64,000 nt of DNA, taken from positions 1 to 64,000 of the forward strand of contig JAPLGS010000143.1 in NCBI GenBank assembly GCA_026390015.1. Direction: 5' to 3'. A program made the position numbers and the translations under genes. The notes under the pieces are model-generated. The model worked only from the letters and a program-made list of their open reading frames with translations, made no database searches and was not told the DNA's origin. This DNA is from Chloroflexota bacterium. Lineage in GTDB: Bacteria; Chloroflexota; Anaerolineae; Anaerolineales; Villigracilaceae. Positions 25,967-35,106 of the stretch are shown here, one piece after another. Each line of letters starts with the position of its first letter. The first letter of the stretch is position 1.

Positions 25967-26809
25967 TCAACTTTTATCCTGCCCAAGCACTTCATCCACG
26001 AATTGATTGGCGGGCTTTTCCAGTATGCTGTGATAATCATCGAACAACTGCCGCGACTTGAATCCGATCCAATCTGAGGGAAGCAATGCGGCCGGCAGAT
26101 TGGGGTCGATGCGTGGAAAATTCTGGTAGTGGTGTATCAACCAGAAGCGGCGCACAAAACAATCATCCAGAGACGGTGCATGTTTTCCATTGCTTTTACA
26201 CTCAAGAAATTCCTTTTCAAATTTTTTTAGAAACTTTTTATATTGAGTCGTCAGATTGGGCAGATCCCAACAACGTTGAACGAGCTGCTGGTCTTCCGAG
26301 AGTCCCATGTGGATCCCTGAAAATATTTCAATATGATCCTGGATGCCGAGTTCACTGCCGAGCGCGGTGATATCTGTTTTGCGATTATGCGGCGAGATCC
26401 ACGTATTCGGCGCGAGTTGTCCAAACCCGAGCCAGGGCAGTTGCGTGCGGAAGGCGTGCCGCAAGCTCCGTTTTTTCTCTGGCAACGAAAAGATCACGAT
26501 TTGCCACAGCCCATCCCATTCTTTGAGCGGAGGTTCGTAGATGCGTTTGTTTCCTTGAATGAGCAATGACCAACCGCGCGGAGTTAGTGAATACTGACTC
26601 CGCCGTCCTTCTTTGCGGGTTGCAAGCCAGCCTTTACGCGCCATGCGCGAGAGTGTGATGCGCGCGGCGTGCTCGCCAACATCTAAATGATTCAAAAGAG
26701 AGAGCAGGCTGGAGGTCCAGATCGAGCCGCCGCGCGCCAGGATGAATTCACCGAATAACGTGAAGATCAAAAACTGGGTCCGAATGGATGGTCTTTCTGT
26801 TGTCGCCAT
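25967..26809 (-). CDS. PaaX-family transcriptional repressor
   Basis: 280 residues: an N-terminal winged-helix segment (GEHAARITLSRMARKGWL, then RKEGRRSQYSLTPRG) and the PaaX central and C-terminal domains (WQIVIFSLPEKKRSLRHAFR, LGFGQLAPNTWISP, CFVRRFWLIHHYQNF). In enteric bacteria PaaX represses phenylacetate genes and is released by phenylacetyl-CoA. Here it lies between the reductase genes and oah, so an aryl-CoA such as benzoyl-CoA or indoleacetyl-CoA is a plausible inducer. The paired inverted-repeat operators before bcrC and the trpB2 operon are candidate targets. Confidence 0.85.
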   Translation of the reverse strand: MATTERPSIRTQFLIFTLFGEFILARGGSIWTSSLLSLLNHLDVGEHAARITLSRMARKGWLATRKEGRRSQYSLTPRGWSLLIQGNKRIYEPPLKEWDGLWQIVIFSLPEKKRSLRHAFRTQLPWLGFGQLAPNTWISPHNRKTDITALGSELGIQDHIEIFSGIHMGLSEDQQLVQRCWDLPNLTTQYKKFLKKFEKEFLECKSNGKHAPSLDDCFVRRFWLIHHYQNFPRIDPNLPAALLPSDWIGFKSRQLFDDYHSILEKPANQFVDEVLGQDKS

Positions 26810-26918
26810 TATGATCTACGATCCTCCTGTGATTGGCTGAAGTCAAAATATGAAGGATGCTAATATTTTTTCCTTCGTGACCACGTTCAGTGCAGCTGCA
26901 GTGCGGTGGATGTTGTGT

Positions 26919-27740
26919 TTAAGAAGGCGTAGCTTTTACTACTTCTTTCTCCAATTTTTCCATGCGCCGGAAGCCCAGGATCGCCGCGCCTAAGGCGGTG
27001 ACGAATTGAACCATGTCACCTTCCGCCACGTTGACGTCGGTCTTGAGCTGCTCGCGCACAACGCGTCCCATGGATTCGTAGCGCAGGATGCCGCCGATCA
27101 AAGTGAATTCCGGGGTCAAACCGACGCGCTTGATCAATTGCGTGGAGCGGGCTACCAGCGAGACGATGGCTCCGTACATAATGTCTGAGGGGGAGGAGCC
27201 CTGTGAAAGATGGTTGATGACTTCTGACTCAGCGAACACCGCGCACACGCCTGAAATGGGTACGGCTTGCTTCGAGACAGCCGCCAGTGTGCCGATCTCT
27301 TCAGTTTTGTAGCCCATGTAACGCGCCGTCTTTTCGAGGAACGCGCCTGTGCCTGCCGCGCATTTATCATTCAAACGAAACGACTTGACCTTTCCGCCTT
27401 CAACAAGTTGGATGGCTTTCATCGTCTGCCCGCCGACATCCAAAATTGTGCGCGTGTTTGGAAAAAGAAAGTTCGCGCCGCGTGCGCTGGCGTTGATGTC
27501 GGTCACGTTGATGTCGCGGAACGTGACGAGATGCCGCCCAAAGCCAGTGGTCACCAGATAGGAACAGTCAGCCTCTTGAAGTCCCGCCAGATCGAGCGCG
27601 CTATGATACGCCTTGCGCGCGGCTTCTTCGAGTCGAAAGCCTGTACTGAGCATGGCGCGGCTGACGATCTCTTTTCCGTCACGCAGGATCACGGCCTTTG
27701 TGTACGTGGAACCAACGTCGATCCCTGTAACGTAAGTCAT
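26919..27740 (-). CDS. Benzoyl-CoA reductase ATPase/activase subunit (BcrD position)
   Basis: 273 residues of the BcrAD/BadFG/HgdC ASKHA-ATPase family: [12 protein letters not shown] phosphate loop, [11 protein letters not shown], and the cysteines that hold the shared [4Fe-4S] cluster, in [13 protein letters not shown] and [12 protein letters not shown]. It drives ATP-dependent electron transfer to the catalytic subunits. It overlaps the partner activase by four bases. Both activases here are about 270 residues, like BzdPQ of Azoarcus rather than the longer BcrA of Thauera. Confidence 0.85.
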   Translation of the reverse strand: MTYVTGIDVGSTYTKAVILRDGKEIVSRAMLSTGFRLEEAARKAYHSALDLAGLQEADCSYLVTTGFGRHLVTFRDINVTDINASARGANFLFPNTRTILDVGGQTMKAIQLVEGGKVKSFRLNDKCAAGTGAFLEKTARYMGYKTEEIGTLAAVSKQAVPISGVCAVFAESEVINHLSQGSSPSDIMYGAIVSLVARSTQLIKRVGLTPEFTLIGGILRYESMGRVVREQLKTDVNVAEGDMVQFVTALGAAILGFRRMEKLEKEVVKATPS

Positions 27741-28552
27741 GCAGCCTCCTTTGCGCTTGAGGGAGCGCGGCTTGAAACGATATGATCGAATGCAAATAAC
27801 GCGGCTCCGAGAGCGCCGATGTAATGCGAGTCGTCACTGATATTTAATTTGAAACCTATCGCCTGTTCGAGTGCCTTGATCACCCCCGGGTTTTTGGTGA
27901 CGCCGCCTGTGAAGGTCAATTCTTCTTCGATTCCAACGCGGCGCAATAAGCCAACAGAGCGCGATGCAATGGAGAGATGCACGCCCCAAAGAATATCTTC
28001 GATCTTTTTGCCTTTGCCCAGCCACGAGAGAACTTCTGATTCAGCGAAGACTGTGCAAGTGGTGCTGATCTTGACGGGTCTTTCCGACTGCATGGCAACG
28101 CTGCCAAGTTCGCTGAGCGGGATATCCAGCGCGGCGGCGGCGGCTCCGAGGAAGCGGCCTGTTCCAGCGGCGCATTTATCGTTCATGCAGAAATCCAGTA
28201 CTTCGCCGTTCGGGCTGACGCGAATCGCTTTCGTATCCTGTCCGCCCATATCCAGCACGGTTTTTGTGTTGGGGAACATGTGCGAAGCGCCGCGCGCGTG
28301 ACAGGAGATCTCCGTCACCTGCGCATTTCCAAACGTGACGCGATACCTGCCGTAGCCTGTTCCGATCACATACTCAACTTCTTCTTCCTGGATGGCGCTG
28401 TTCTTGAGCGCTTCGTCGTACGCGTTCTCAGCCGCGAGTACCACGTTTGCCCCTGTATCGATCAGGGAACGCCCGACGATTTCCCTTGCCTCATTGATGA
28501 TGATCGCTTTTGTTTGCGTCGAACCTACATCTACACCTGCGGCGTATGCCAT
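27737..28552 (-). CDS. Benzoyl-CoA reductase ATPase/activase subunit (BcrA position)
   Basis: 271 residues: [39 protein letters not shown] and [14 protein letters not shown], the ATP and cluster motifs of the activase family. It is paralogous to the neighbouring gene; together they form the heterodimeric electron activase. Two different activases with two dehydratase-like subunits are the hallmark of class I benzoyl-CoA reductase, as opposed to 2-hydroxyacyl-CoA dehydratases, which use one homodimeric activator. Confidence 0.85.
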   Translation of the reverse strand: MAYAAGVDVGSTQTKAIIINEAREIVGRSLIDTGANVVLAAENAYDEALKNSAIQEEEVEYVIGTGYGRYRVTFGNAQVTEISCHARGASHMFPNTKTVLDMGGQDTKAIRVSPNGEVLDFCMNDKCAAGTGRFLGAAAAALDIPLSELGSVAMQSERPVKISTTCTVFAESEVLSWLGKGKKIEDILWGVHLSIASRSVGLLRRVGIEEELTFTGGVTKNPGVIKALEQAIGFKLNISDDSHYIGALGAALFAFDHIVSSRAPSSAKEAA

Positions 28553-28574
28553 AAAAACCTCCAGTATCAGTTGT

Positions 28575-28648
28575 CGTTGCGAAGAGGAAGATCTTTCCGA
28601 CGAAGCAATCTCATCCTACAGGAGACTGCTTCGCTCCGCTCGCAGCGC
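28575..28648. repeat. Dispersed intergenic palindromic repeat, copy 3 (diverged)
   Basis: CGTTGCGAAGAGG, then GACGAAGCAATCTC, then GAGACTGCTTCG, and CGCTCGCAGCG at the end: same plan as the copies at 19026 and 23481 but with several changes. It sits between the bcrA and bcrB genes. Confidence 0.65.
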
Positions 28649-28653
28649 ATTAT

Positions 28654-29949
28654 TTACGCAGTCTTGGCTGCCGTTAAGCGGCGCGATGCCAGACCTTCAA
28701 AAAAGGCATCCGCGCGATTCTTCATCTGCGCTTCAGAGACAACCCGCTTGTCCATCATGTCTGATTCAATGAAAAGACTCGGCGTGTCCGTGGCCGCCAT
28801 CATCGCGCGACGTCCGTCCGCCAGACCGGTCGAGACTGTGCGGCAGGATTTGATCGGATGGTAGATGACGCCATCCAGTTCATAATCCTTGACCATTTTA
28901 ATGATCATGCGGTCATGATGGAACATGCTGTCCATTGCGTCGCGGATGCTGATCAACGCGCCTTCCGCCAAACTTTCAATGGGGCGGTTCACATCGTATT
29001 CAAATCCCATGTTGGCGCCGCCCGAGGCGAAATTCAGATATGTGGAGTGGACGAATGCGCCGCCCCATTGTGTGAACATCTCGCTGAAGCGGCGGAAGAT
29101 GGGATAGCACGGCACGCCAACGAACGCCAGCCGATATTTTTCCTCGGTCTGTGTGCCGATGCCGCGCGCGGCTTTGTATTCCATTTCTTCCACAAGGTTC
29201 TTGAAATATTGGCTGCCCTCTTTTGTGCCGCGAAAATTATTCGAGACTCCCAGATAGGCCGTGCCATCCGTCAACGCATTGAATAACGACGGTTTACTTT
29301 TGTTAAGTTCAAGCACGCGCTTCCACCCGACATTCATATCGTTGGCATAAGCCAGAGTTTCGCGCAGGCGGTCAATGTCGAATTTCTTGCCTGATATATT
29401 TTCGCATAAAGTGATCAATTCCCTGATCTGCGCTTCCACGTATTTGCAATCGCGCGCAAAGTCGGAACTGCCGGGTTGGAATTGTCCGCCGGCCTCGCGC
29501 GTGGCTGGCACATCCAGAACGAAAACGGGGATACCGTACATGCGCTCCCAGATCTCGGCCCATTTGACATAGGTGTTGCAGGCGTTGGTCAAGACGGTCA
29601 ACGAGGGCTTGGGGATTTTCCCCATCGGGTGTTCCCTTTCGCGCAAGTGAACGCCGATATCCGCTTTGACGTATCCACAAATATCGGGCGAATATCCGTA
29701 GTCTTCGGCGACTGTCAGATATTCATCCGCGACGCGCCGCACTGCGGTTTGCAGGGCGGTGATCTCGGGAAAGACAAGCGGAAAATCGAATGTCTTCAAT
29801 AATTCCGCCATGCTGCCCATCACGAAGACATACGCCGCGCCTTGATTATTTTTCGCCGCGTCGGTTAATTCCGCAAACCATTCACGGAACAGGTTAGCCC
29901 CTTCCACGTTACCACGTCCAACGATGTCACCTTTTTTATCTTCTGTCAT
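28654..29949 (-). CDS. Benzoyl-CoA reductase catalytic subunit BcrB-like
   Basis: 431 residues of the 2-hydroxyglutaryl-CoA dehydratase D-component family. Conserved features include VLTNACNTYVKWAEIWERMYGIPVF (cluster Cys), GVPCYPIFRRF, and the C-terminal HPIKSCRTVSTGLADGRR. With the next subunit it binds the double-cubane-type or paired [4Fe-4S] clusters and reduces the aromatic ring of benzoyl-CoA to the 1,5-diene. Length and gene order (C-B-A-D) match Thauera bcr and Azoarcus bzd sets. Confidence 0.85.
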   Translation of the reverse strand: MTEDKKGDIVGRGNVEGANLFREWFAELTDAAKNNQGAAYVFVMGSMAELLKTFDFPLVFPEITALQTAVRRVADEYLTVAEDYGYSPDICGYVKADIGVHLREREHPMGKIPKPSLTVLTNACNTYVKWAEIWERMYGIPVFVLDVPATREAGGQFQPGSSDFARDCKYVEAQIRELITLCENISGKKFDIDRLRETLAYANDMNVGWKRVLELNKSKPSLFNALTDGTAYLGVSNNFRGTKEGSQYFKNLVEEMEYKAARGIGTQTEEKYRLAFVGVPCYPIFRRFSEMFTQWGGAFVHSTYLNFASGGANMGFEYDVNRPIESLAEGALISIRDAMDSMFHHDRMIIKMVKDYELDGVIYHPIKSCRTVSTGLADGRRAMMAATDTPSLFIESDMMDKRVVSEAQMKNRADAFFEGLASRRLTAAKTA

Positions 29950-30010
29950 TTTTTCACCTTTGCCAAATGATGTTGCGAAAGCGTTCTTGTTCTTTGCGGC
30001 GGAACCGACA

Positions 30011-31177
30011 TTAGCCGAACAGAATATTTTCCGTGAACGTCTCCAGTTGGATCTCCATTTGATCGAAACTGGTCATGCTTTCTTCAAATTCACTGACGAA
30101 GTAGGGGATCCCTTTTTCGTCCAGCGCTTTTGTGTAAGCCACCTGTTCTTCAAGACCAGGTTCGCACATCTTCGCGGCGGTGATGATGGCCGCCTCTGCG
30201 TGTGAATTGGCGATCCTCTCCAAAAGCATTTTTTCCTTTGGTTTGCGCGAGTCGTGCTGGACGGGACTGTAACTTGATTTCTCAAGGTACGCTTCCGCCA
30301 AATTGAACAATGGATCGCCTTCGAGTGATACGTCTTCAAGGATCCATCTCAAGCCGATCAATAGATCATCGTCCACCACGTAACAGGATTGCGAAATGGT
30401 GCGGATCAGATCAAGCGGAGGCTGTTCGCAGAAGCCGCCCTCGAAGACCACCCGAATCTTATCGTGACGTTTGATGGGTCGAGTTTCGATCAGCGGGATC
30501 ACGGCTTTGAGTATTTCATTGTGTTCCTCGCGCATGATCATCCCGCCAACGTTTGTCAATAAATAGGTTTCATAGGCCGAGATCAACCAGGGTTGCTCAC
30601 GCTTAATTGCGTATAACTGGCGCAACAGACTTCTATTTTCATTAAAGACCGAGAGGGAATTTTTCAGCGCTTCCTCCGTGACCTTGTTCCCCGTTATCAT
30701 TTCAATGTCCGCTTGTACACGCGCATACTCTTCGCACAAGTAAGTCGCGGATGCGGCGGAATTTGCGTTTTGGGGCAGGTACAGGATCTGGCACGGATAA
30801 TCGAAATTACGTCCCCAGACCGCCGCCAGATTGCGCGCCGCATCGCATATTGGATGAGTGATAAACATATCCAATTCGACTTTCTTACTCATCACAAGTT
30901 CGAGCGAGGTCTTGAGGATCGAACACAGATAGGAGCCAAAATGGGAATCTGAATGAGTACAATCGATGGCTGCGCCGCGGATTTTCAGCGGCAACATCCC
31001 GGCTGCGTGAGCGATCTCTTCTGGAAAGTAAACCTGAAAATGACCGAGAACTTTTCCCCCCGCTGCGCGCCAACGCTTCACTGTTGGAAAGTCGGCGTCT
31101 TCCACCAATTCCCGGCATTCCGCGATGACCCCATCCAATGACTGACCCTGCCACTTATTGAATAATCGTAAATCCAT
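30011..31177 (-). CDS. Benzoyl-CoA reductase catalytic subunit BcrC-like
   Basis: 388 residues, the first gene of the bcr operon. Family features are [46 protein letters not shown] with cluster Cys, [18 protein letters not shown], and [11 protein letters not shown] near the C-terminus. ATG 31177 has GGAGG about 10 bases upstream. A strong promoter and an inverted-repeat operator lie 45-116 bases upstream. A decayed copy of its first 40 or so codons is found at 48948-49065. Confidence 0.85.
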   Translation of the reverse strand: MDLRLFNKWQGQSLDGVIAECRELVEDADFPTVKRWRAAGGKVLGHFQVYFPEEIAHAAGMLPLKIRGAAIDCTHSDSHFGSYLCSILKTSLELVMSKKVELDMFITHPICDAARNLAAVWGRNFDYPCQILYLPQNANSAASATYLCEEYARVQADIEMITGNKVTEEALKNSLSVFNENRSLLRQLYAIKREQPWLISAYETYLLTNVGGMIMREEHNEILKAVIPLIETRPIKRHDKIRVVFEGGFCEQPPLDLIRTISQSCYVVDDDLLIGLRWILEDVSLEGDPLFNLAEAYLEKSSYSPVQHDSRKPKEKMLLERIANSHAEAAIITAAKMCEPGLEEQVAYTKALDEKGIPYFVSEFEESMTSFDQMEIQLETFTENILFG

Positions 31178-31220
31178 GCAGAACCTCCAATCGTGAGGAT
31201 ATTAAATGTCTGTTAAAAAC

Positions 31221-31261
31221 ATATCTCACTATTGTATCATAGCGTAAAAAAAGTGAGATAT
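31221..31261 (-). promoter_or_regulatory. Inverted-repeat operator at the bcrC promoter
   Basis: Perfect 10-base arms ATATCTCACT (31221-31230) and AGTGAGATAT (31252-31261) are separated by 21 bases, so the arm centres are 31 bases (about three helical turns) apart. It begins four bases after the -10 box and covers the expected transcription start, as a repressor site should. Widely spaced half-sites are reported for PaaX operators, and a PaaX-type gene is in the operon, so it is the leading candidate. A copy with the same spacing occurs at 49088-49128. Confidence 0.65.
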
Positions 31262-31265
31262 ATTT

Positions 31266-31293
31266 AGTATAAGACTTTTTTTAGATTTGTCAA
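31266..31293 (-). promoter_or_regulatory. Sigma-70-type promoter of the bcr operon
   Basis: On the minus strand: TTGACA (31288-31293), 16-base spacer, TATACT (31266-31271). Near-consensus, in an A/T-rich gap between hyuB and bcrC, 90 bases before the bcrC start. The same hexamers and spacer length recur at 49133-49160. Confidence 0.75.
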
Positions 31294-31295
31294 CT

Positions 31296-31321
31296 TAAAA
31301 ATTCCCAAACCACAGCTTGGG
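31296..31321 (-). terminator. Weak hairpin terminator after hyuB
   Basis: Directly past the hyuB stop the minus strand reads CCCAA, an 8-base loop, TTGGG, then AATTTTT. A short stem with a T-run; it would end the trpB2-hyuB transcript just before the bcr promoter. Modest stem, so leaky read-through is possible. Confidence 0.4.
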
Positions 31322-31329
31322 TTACGGTG

Positions 31330-33015
31330 TTATTTGAAGCTTGGCTTTTCATCCGCAACATCCACGCCATAATCTTTTTTAGCGCCAGCCGCTGTGACCT
31401 TTCCAGCGCGGATATCATTCAGCAGGGTGTCATGGTCGCGCTGGCGCGGGTCGCCGAATCCGCCGCCGCCGGCTGCATCCATTGTCACTACATCTCCGGG
31501 TTGAAGTCTTGTCAAGCCGTAGGGATTTCCCGGTTTCCCGTTGACCAGGAATTGTGCGCGCGCGCCGGGTTGACCGCCAAATAATCCCTGCGGGGCGAGT
31601 CGAAAACGCCCGGATTGGATTCCCAGATTCACCGGTGGGATGGGCGCGGTCTCATCGTCAGGAACGCGGTAAACAATGCGACAACCCAAGCCTCCGCGTA
31701 GTTTTCCCGCGCCGCCCGAATCGGGCAATAGTTCGCGCATCTCCACGATCAGCGGGGTGTCGCTTTCCATAATTTCCGCTGGAGTATTGGCGCCGTTTGC
31801 GGGGAAGATATAACATTGCTCGCCGTCGTTCAGGCTGCTGGCTCCCATGCCTCCGCCGCGGATGATCGCCGAATGCCAGGAACTGCCGTCGTTGCGGCGT
31901 CCGTAAAATATGTTCATTGTCGCGGGAGTTCCTCCGCTGCTGGCGATGACTCGATTCGGCAGAGCATCCGCCAGAGCGCGGTAGATGATCTCAGTCATGA
32001 AGTGACCGATCTGCATTCGGGCCGCCACCGCGGCTGGGAAGCGGCAGTTTACCACGCTGCCTTCAGGAGCCTTTAAAACTAAAGGTGAAACGCTGCCTTG
32101 ATTGTTGGGGATGTACGGGTCGAAGATACTTTTGATCGCCATGTGTACGTATGCAAAGGTGAAGTTGTAAACCACGTTGCCGCCCCAATCCACTTGCGGC
32201 GAAGAACCCGCGAGGTCTACAATAACGTCGCTGCCGGTAATTTCCACGCTGGCTTTGATGACGATATCTTCGCGCCCTTCCATTTGTTCGATGACGCCTT
32301 CGGCGCGGTAGATGCCGTCTGGAACTTGTTCTATGGCGGCGCGCACGCTTTTTTCGCTGCGCGTGATGATCTCATCGGCGAGTTCATCCAACACGTCGAA
32401 GTTGTAATCTGTCAGCATCTGGCGGATCTGCTCCGCGCAGACGTGGTTTGCCGCGATTTGCGAACGGAGGTCGCCGACGATATTTTCCGGCATACGCACA
32501 TTCCAGCGGATCATGTCCATCACCGCCTGATTCAACTCACCGCGCTCGTAGAGTTTTATCAGCGGAATGAAAAGCCCTTCTTCAAAGACATCGTGATTGT
32601 CCGAAGCCACGCGCCCGCCAATATCCGAATGGTGCAACACGCACGCGGTAAACGCCACCAATCGTTCTTGGTAGAAGATCGGGCTGAATACGCAGACATC
32701 GTTTAAATGTCCAGCCAATGCCCACGGGTCGTTGGTGATAAAGACATCGCCCGCGTGGAAGGAATCCGCAGGGATTTTCTCCACGAGTTTCCTGATGCCC
32801 AGCGCCATTGCGCCAGATTGGCCTGGGGTTGCAAAAGTTCCCTGCGCCAGTTCGCGCCCATGTTGATCGGTGAACATGCAGGTATAGTCGTGAGCGTCTC
32901 GCAACACGCTGGAAAAAGCGGTGCGGGCGACGGTGGCGTCGGCTTCGTCCACAATGGAGATCAGCCGCCGCCAGAGAATTTCGAGTGTGATGGGGTCAAT
33001 TTTGGATGGCGTCAT
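31330..33015 (-). CDS. HyuB-type hydantoinase/oxoprolinase beta subunit (candidate lactam-opening enzyme of indoleacetate degradation)
   Basis: 561 residues of the hydantoinase B family: DPITLEILWRR at the start, RDAHDYTCMFTD, TNDPWALAGHLND, and the Gly-rich SSGGTPATMNIFYG. ATG 33015 overlaps the hyuA stop by four bases. HyuA/HyuB pairs are ATP-dependent lactamases (5-oxoprolinase, N-methylhydantoinase) or carboxylases (acetone/acetophenone carboxylase). In the anaerobic indoleacetate pathway a hydantoinase-like enzyme opens the 2-oxoindole ring to (2-aminophenyl)succinate, and the surrounding genes fit that role. It is the last gene of the operon. Confidence 0.8.
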   Translation of the reverse strand: MTPSKIDPITLEILWRRLISIVDEADATVARTAFSSVLRDAHDYTCMFTDQHGRELAQGTFATPGQSGAMALGIRKLVEKIPADSFHAGDVFITNDPWALAGHLNDVCVFSPIFYQERLVAFTACVLHHSDIGGRVASDNHDVFEEGLFIPLIKLYERGELNQAVMDMIRWNVRMPENIVGDLRSQIAANHVCAEQIRQMLTDYNFDVLDELADEIITRSEKSVRAAIEQVPDGIYRAEGVIEQMEGREDIVIKASVEITGSDVIVDLAGSSPQVDWGGNVVYNFTFAYVHMAIKSIFDPYIPNNQGSVSPLVLKAPEGSVVNCRFPAAVAARMQIGHFMTEIIYRALADALPNRVIASSGGTPATMNIFYGRRNDGSSWHSAIIRGGGMGASSLNDGEQCYIFPANGANTPAEIMESDTPLIVEMRELLPDSGGAGKLRGGLGCRIVYRVPDDETAPIPPVNLGIQSGRFRLAPQGLFGGQPGARAQFLVNGKPGNPYGLTRLQPGDVVTMDAAGGGGFGDPRQRDHDTLLNDIRAGKVTAAGAKKDYGVDVADEKPSFK

Positions 33016-35093
33016 GATTGCTCCGCTTTCATATCGATCCACAAAAATCCATAATCATCTATCCGAACGGTGGCGCCTTCGCCGACGATCACTGTTGATT
33101 CGCGCTCCTCGACAATTGACGGACCCGCGAAGGTTGCGTCCGGGGATAGTTTATAGCGGTCATAGACTTTGAAAGGAATAAAGTCGTGCGTTTTATCGGA
33201 ATAGGCCAGGCGTTCGCCTTTGAAGGCTTCGTTTAGGCTGCCGCGTGTTTTCAGGCGGGGCAGTTCCAGCGCTTGGACTGGCAGGCTGGCGCGCACTCTA
33301 AAGTTTACAAACTCCACTGGAATTTCGGGGTAGGTGCGCCCGTAAAGTTTTTCATACGCCTGATCGAATTGACGGCGTAGATCTGACGGATCCAAATCGG
33401 CGAAGGAGCCATCGGGGAGCGGCAGATTGGTTTCGTAACCTTGTCCGATAAAGCGCGCCTCCACGGAGCGGACAAAGGAGACTTTATTGGTCGCGCCTGC
33501 CGTTCGCAGGGTACGCTCACCGTCAGATTCCATGCGGCGGAATAAGGTTTCCACTTCGTCAAAGTTTGCGCCGACCAGCGGAGTCTTGTGGCTGCGAACC
33601 AAATCGAAGGCGCGCGGCGCGGTGAAGAATCCCAAAGCCGAGCCGACGCCGGCGTTGGGCGGCACGATCACTTTTGGGGCGCCAAGTTTGCGCGCCAGCC
33701 CATACGCGTGAACCGGTCCCGCGCCGCCAAAGGCAGCCACCGTCACCTGTTTGGGATTCCCGCCACGTTCCGCGATGTGAGTCTTCGCCGCCGCCGCCAT
33801 CGTCTCGTTGATCAAATCGTGAATGCCCCAGACTGCCTGAATGTAGGATACGCCCAGCGGTTCGGCGAGGCGCGTTTCGATACTTTTCCGCGCCGCCTCC
33901 AGATCCAATTTCATATCGCCGCCGAGGAAATATTCCGCGTCCAGATAGCCGAGCAGAAGATCCGCATCGGTGACTGTTGGCTCAACACCGCCCAAGCCGT
34001 AGCAGATCGGACCGGGATCGGCGCCCGCGCTGTCTGGTCCCACTTGCAAAGTTCCCAGGCGACTCACTCTGGCAATGCTGCCGCCACCCGCGCCGACCTC
34101 CATCAGATCCACCACCGGGACTTGAATCATAAGTCCGCTGCCTTTCATAAAACGCTGCACGCGCCCGACTTCAAAAGTGGGGACGACCCCGGCGATGCCA
34201 TCCTGTATCAAACAGGATTTGGCAGTGGTGCCGCCCATATCAAAGCAGAACATTTCAGGCAGATCGAACAAGCGGCTATAGAATTGACCGGCGATCACAG
34301 CCGCTGTGGGACCCGACTCGATGATCCGCACCGGGAATTCGGCAGCCGTCTCGACAGAGGTAATGCCGCCGCTGGATAACATGATGAATAATTGTCCGCT
34401 GAAACCGAGGGAATTTAATCGGTTGAAGAGTTTCCGCAGGTAACTTTCAGTGAGCGGTTTGACATACGCGTTGGTGACCGTCGTGCTGGTGCGTTCATAC
34501 TCCCGTATTTGAGGCAGGACTTCGTAGGATATGGAAATTGAAATTTCGGGGAATTCTTTGGCGATGAGTTCTTTGAGCGTGAGTTCGTGCGCGGGGTTTT
34601 CGAAGGAGTTGAGCAGGCAAACCGCGATCGAAGTCACTCCTTCGTCAGCCAATTTTCGAATCGTTTCTAGCGCTTGCGTTTCATCCAATGCTTTCAACAC
34701 GCGACCGTCGGTGCGGACGCGTTCATCCACCTCCAAACGCAGCCAGCGCGGCACGAGCGGTTCGGGGTATTCGGAAAATATATCGTAAGGAGCATAACGG
34801 AATTCCCGCCCGAGTTCCAGCACGTCGCGAAAACCCTTGGTGGTGATCAATCCCGTGCGCGCGCCTTTACGCTCGATGATGGCATTAATGACCAACGTGG
34901 TGCCGTGGATTACTTCCCTCATCTTCAGCGGCAGATCGGGCACGCGCAAGGTTAAATCCCGAATCCCTTCCTCGATGGCGTCGGATGGATCGCCGGGCGT
35001 GGTCAGGCATTTGTATACCAGGATCTGTCCGGTCTCATCGTCGAGAAGTACGAAATCAGTAAAGGTTCCGCCAATATCACAGCCGAGGCGCAT
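33012..35093 (-). CDS. HyuA-type hydantoinase/oxoprolinase alpha subunit
   Basis: 693 residues: N-terminal CDIGGTFTDFVLLD phosphate motif, the second ATP-site segment FDMGGTTAKSCLI, and the signature AAFGGAGPVHAYGLARKLG. This subunit binds ATP and phosphorylates the lactam carbonyl or carboxyl in known family members. It is 13 bases after the mutase large subunit and coupled to hyuB. By context it opens 2-oxoindole-3-acetate; acetophenone-type carboxylation is the main alternative, though no additional carboxylase subunits are present. Confidence 0.8.
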   Translation of the reverse strand: MRLGCDIGGTFTDFVLLDDETGQILVYKCLTTPGDPSDAIEEGIRDLTLRVPDLPLKMREVIHGTTLVINAIIERKGARTGLITTKGFRDVLELGREFRYAPYDIFSEYPEPLVPRWLRLEVDERVRTDGRVLKALDETQALETIRKLADEGVTSIAVCLLNSFENPAHELTLKELIAKEFPEISISISYEVLPQIREYERTSTTVTNAYVKPLTESYLRKLFNRLNSLGFSGQLFIMLSSGGITSVETAAEFPVRIIESGPTAAVIAGQFYSRLFDLPEMFCFDMGGTTAKSCLIQDGIAGVVPTFEVGRVQRFMKGSGLMIQVPVVDLMEVGAGGGSIARVSRLGTLQVGPDSAGADPGPICYGLGGVEPTVTDADLLLGYLDAEYFLGGDMKLDLEAARKSIETRLAEPLGVSYIQAVWGIHDLINETMAAAAKTHIAERGGNPKQVTVAAFGGAGPVHAYGLARKLGAPKVIVPPNAGVGSALGFFTAPRAFDLVRSHKTPLVGANFDEVETLFRRMESDGERTLRTAGATNKVSFVRSVEARFIGQGYETNLPLPDGSFADLDPSDLRRQFDQAYEKLYGRTYPEIPVEFVNFRVRASLPVQALELPRLKTRGSLNEAFKGERLAYSDKTHDFIPFKVYDRYKLSPDATFAGPSIVEERESTVIVGEGATVRIDDYGFLWIDMKAEQS

Positions 35094-35106
35094 AAAAAAT
35101 CTCCTA

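Noticed and set aside
28654-31177. 2-Hydroxyglutaryl-CoA dehydratase of amino-acid fermentation
   Set aside because: Two distinct activase genes and the presence of oah, dch and had point to benzoyl-CoA reductase.
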